A DNA stretch of 5,635 nt. It comes from Myxococcales bacterium. GTDB lineage: Bacteria > Myxococcota_A > Polyangia > Fen-1088. The notes below the pieces were generated by a model. It searched no databases. It was given only the letters and a program-made list of their open reading frames with translations, and was not told the origin of the DNA. A program made the translations under genes and the position numbers. Below, piece by piece: positions 5,313 through 5,635 of this stretch (positions are counted from its first letter, which is position 1; each line of letters begins with the position of its first letter). The stretch spans positions 1,061 through 6,695 of the forward strand of contig PMNO01000480.1 of NCBI GenBank assembly GCA_003161835.1, in the 5' to 3' direction.

Positions 5313-5635
5313 CAACTGTTCTTCAGGCGTTGCTTCCACATCGGCTCGCGTCCTGGGAAGGGCACCGGGACGGGGAGGTTGTTGGGCGCGGGCGGGGGAG
5401 GCGGCGATGCCGGCGGGCGGGGGCGATGCGGGAGCGCGTCACCTGAACCATCGTTGACCGATGCGTCCGGCCGACCACCCAGGATCGTGGGCGGGGGCGG
5501 AGCGGGGATGCTGTCCGGCGCCGCCGTATCTGGAGGGCGACCTGCGGATCCGAACGAGAGCCGCTCGCGTCGGGCGCAGAGACCCGCGCGGCAATCGAAC
5601 CCGGGGAGGCAATCGATATCCTGGGCGCACGTACC
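5312..5635 (-). CDS. Cys-module and Pro-rich protein, C-terminal 107 aa (5' truncated)
   Basis: On the - strand a frame is open from the right edge (5635) to a TGA at 5314-5312. The start is outside the window; the only ATG inside is nine codons before the stop. The visible part opens with a four-cysteine module (visible residues C3, C9, C15, C20: 'CAQDIDCLPGFDCRAGLC'), spaced C-x5-C-x5-C-x4-C. This resembles the Dickkopf-like or disulfide-rich repeats common in secreted myxobacterial proteins. It is followed by about 70 residues rich in Pro, Ala and Arg (IPAPPPPT, PASPPPPAPNN, PVPVPFPG) and a basic end 'MWKQRLKNS'. The frame is supported by the conserved-looking Cys module and sensible codon use; no other frame here has such a pattern. 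The product is probably exported or surface-associated, but function cannot be assigned. It converges on pilY1, with 47 bases between the stops. Confidence 0.7.
   Translation of the reverse strand, partial: GTCAQDIDCLPGFDCRAGLCARRERLSFGSAGRPPDTAAPDSIPAPPPPTILGGRPDASVNDGSGDALPHRPRPPASPPPPPAPNNLPVPVPFPGREPMWKQRLKNS

Noticed and set aside
4359..5339. 326-codon minus-strand frame crossing the pilY1 end
   Set aside because: It overlaps the conserved PilY1 C-terminus and the end of the better-supported minus-strand Cys/Pro gene in another frame; its composition is shadow-like.
5215..5457. 80-codon + strand frame after pilY1
   Set aside because: It starts within PilY1 and is Gly/Ala/Arg-rich, with no RBS or motif. 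The opposite strand has the convincing Cys module.

Overview
This is a high-GC bacterial window with very strong G/C preference at third codon positions. It carries the 3' part of a type IV pilus (T4P) minor-pilin cluster in the order pilW-like (C-terminal end only), pilX-like, pilY1-like, all on the + strand. The tail of a convergent, unrelated gene enters from the right edge on the - strand. The gene order, the PilY1 family with a split VWA domain, and the many secreted C-x2-D-x-D-C cysteine modules point to Myxococcota or a related former deltaproteobacterial lineage. That placement is inferred from style and not proven.

Layout. Positions 1-288 are the end of a PilW-like minor pilin. Its stop overlaps the next start (ATGA, 285-288), so the two are probably translationally coupled. 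From 285 a single unbroken frame runs to the stop at 5262-5264 (1659 codons). It contains two recognisable proteins: a PilX-like minor pilin (about 285-959) and a complete PilY1-like tip protein with its own signal peptide and plausible ATG at 1059 (1401 aa). The roughly 100 bases between them do not look coding. Third-position G/C falls from 31 of 32 codons to 17 of 30, an 8-bp perfect inverted repeat sits there, and a TGA lies one base out of frame at 958-960. The simplest reading is two adjacent genes whose separating stop is out of frame, through a single-base change or a sequencing/assembly error. A true PilX-PilY1 fusion is the alternative.

PilY1 itself is the most distinctive object. 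Its VWA domain is opened directly after the first metal-binding motif (DTSGS) by a 301-residue segment with 44 cysteines, and again by a Tyr/Ser/Asn-rich segment. The metal site then resumes with GGTPT and LLITDGE, and the usual PilY1/PilC C-terminal beta-propeller region follows.

After the pilY1 stop there is a short GC-rich spacer with a hairpin (about 5272-5312). Then comes a - strand gene whose last 107 codons (5635 down to 5312) encode a cysteine module of the same C-x2-D-x-D-C type and a proline-rich tail. This frame has no early start inside the window and is easily missed.

Together the + strand genes would supply the minor pilins and tip protein that prime pilus assembly and sit at the pilus tip. 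The cysteine-rich insert is a likely surface-exposed, disulfide-stabilised module on that tip.
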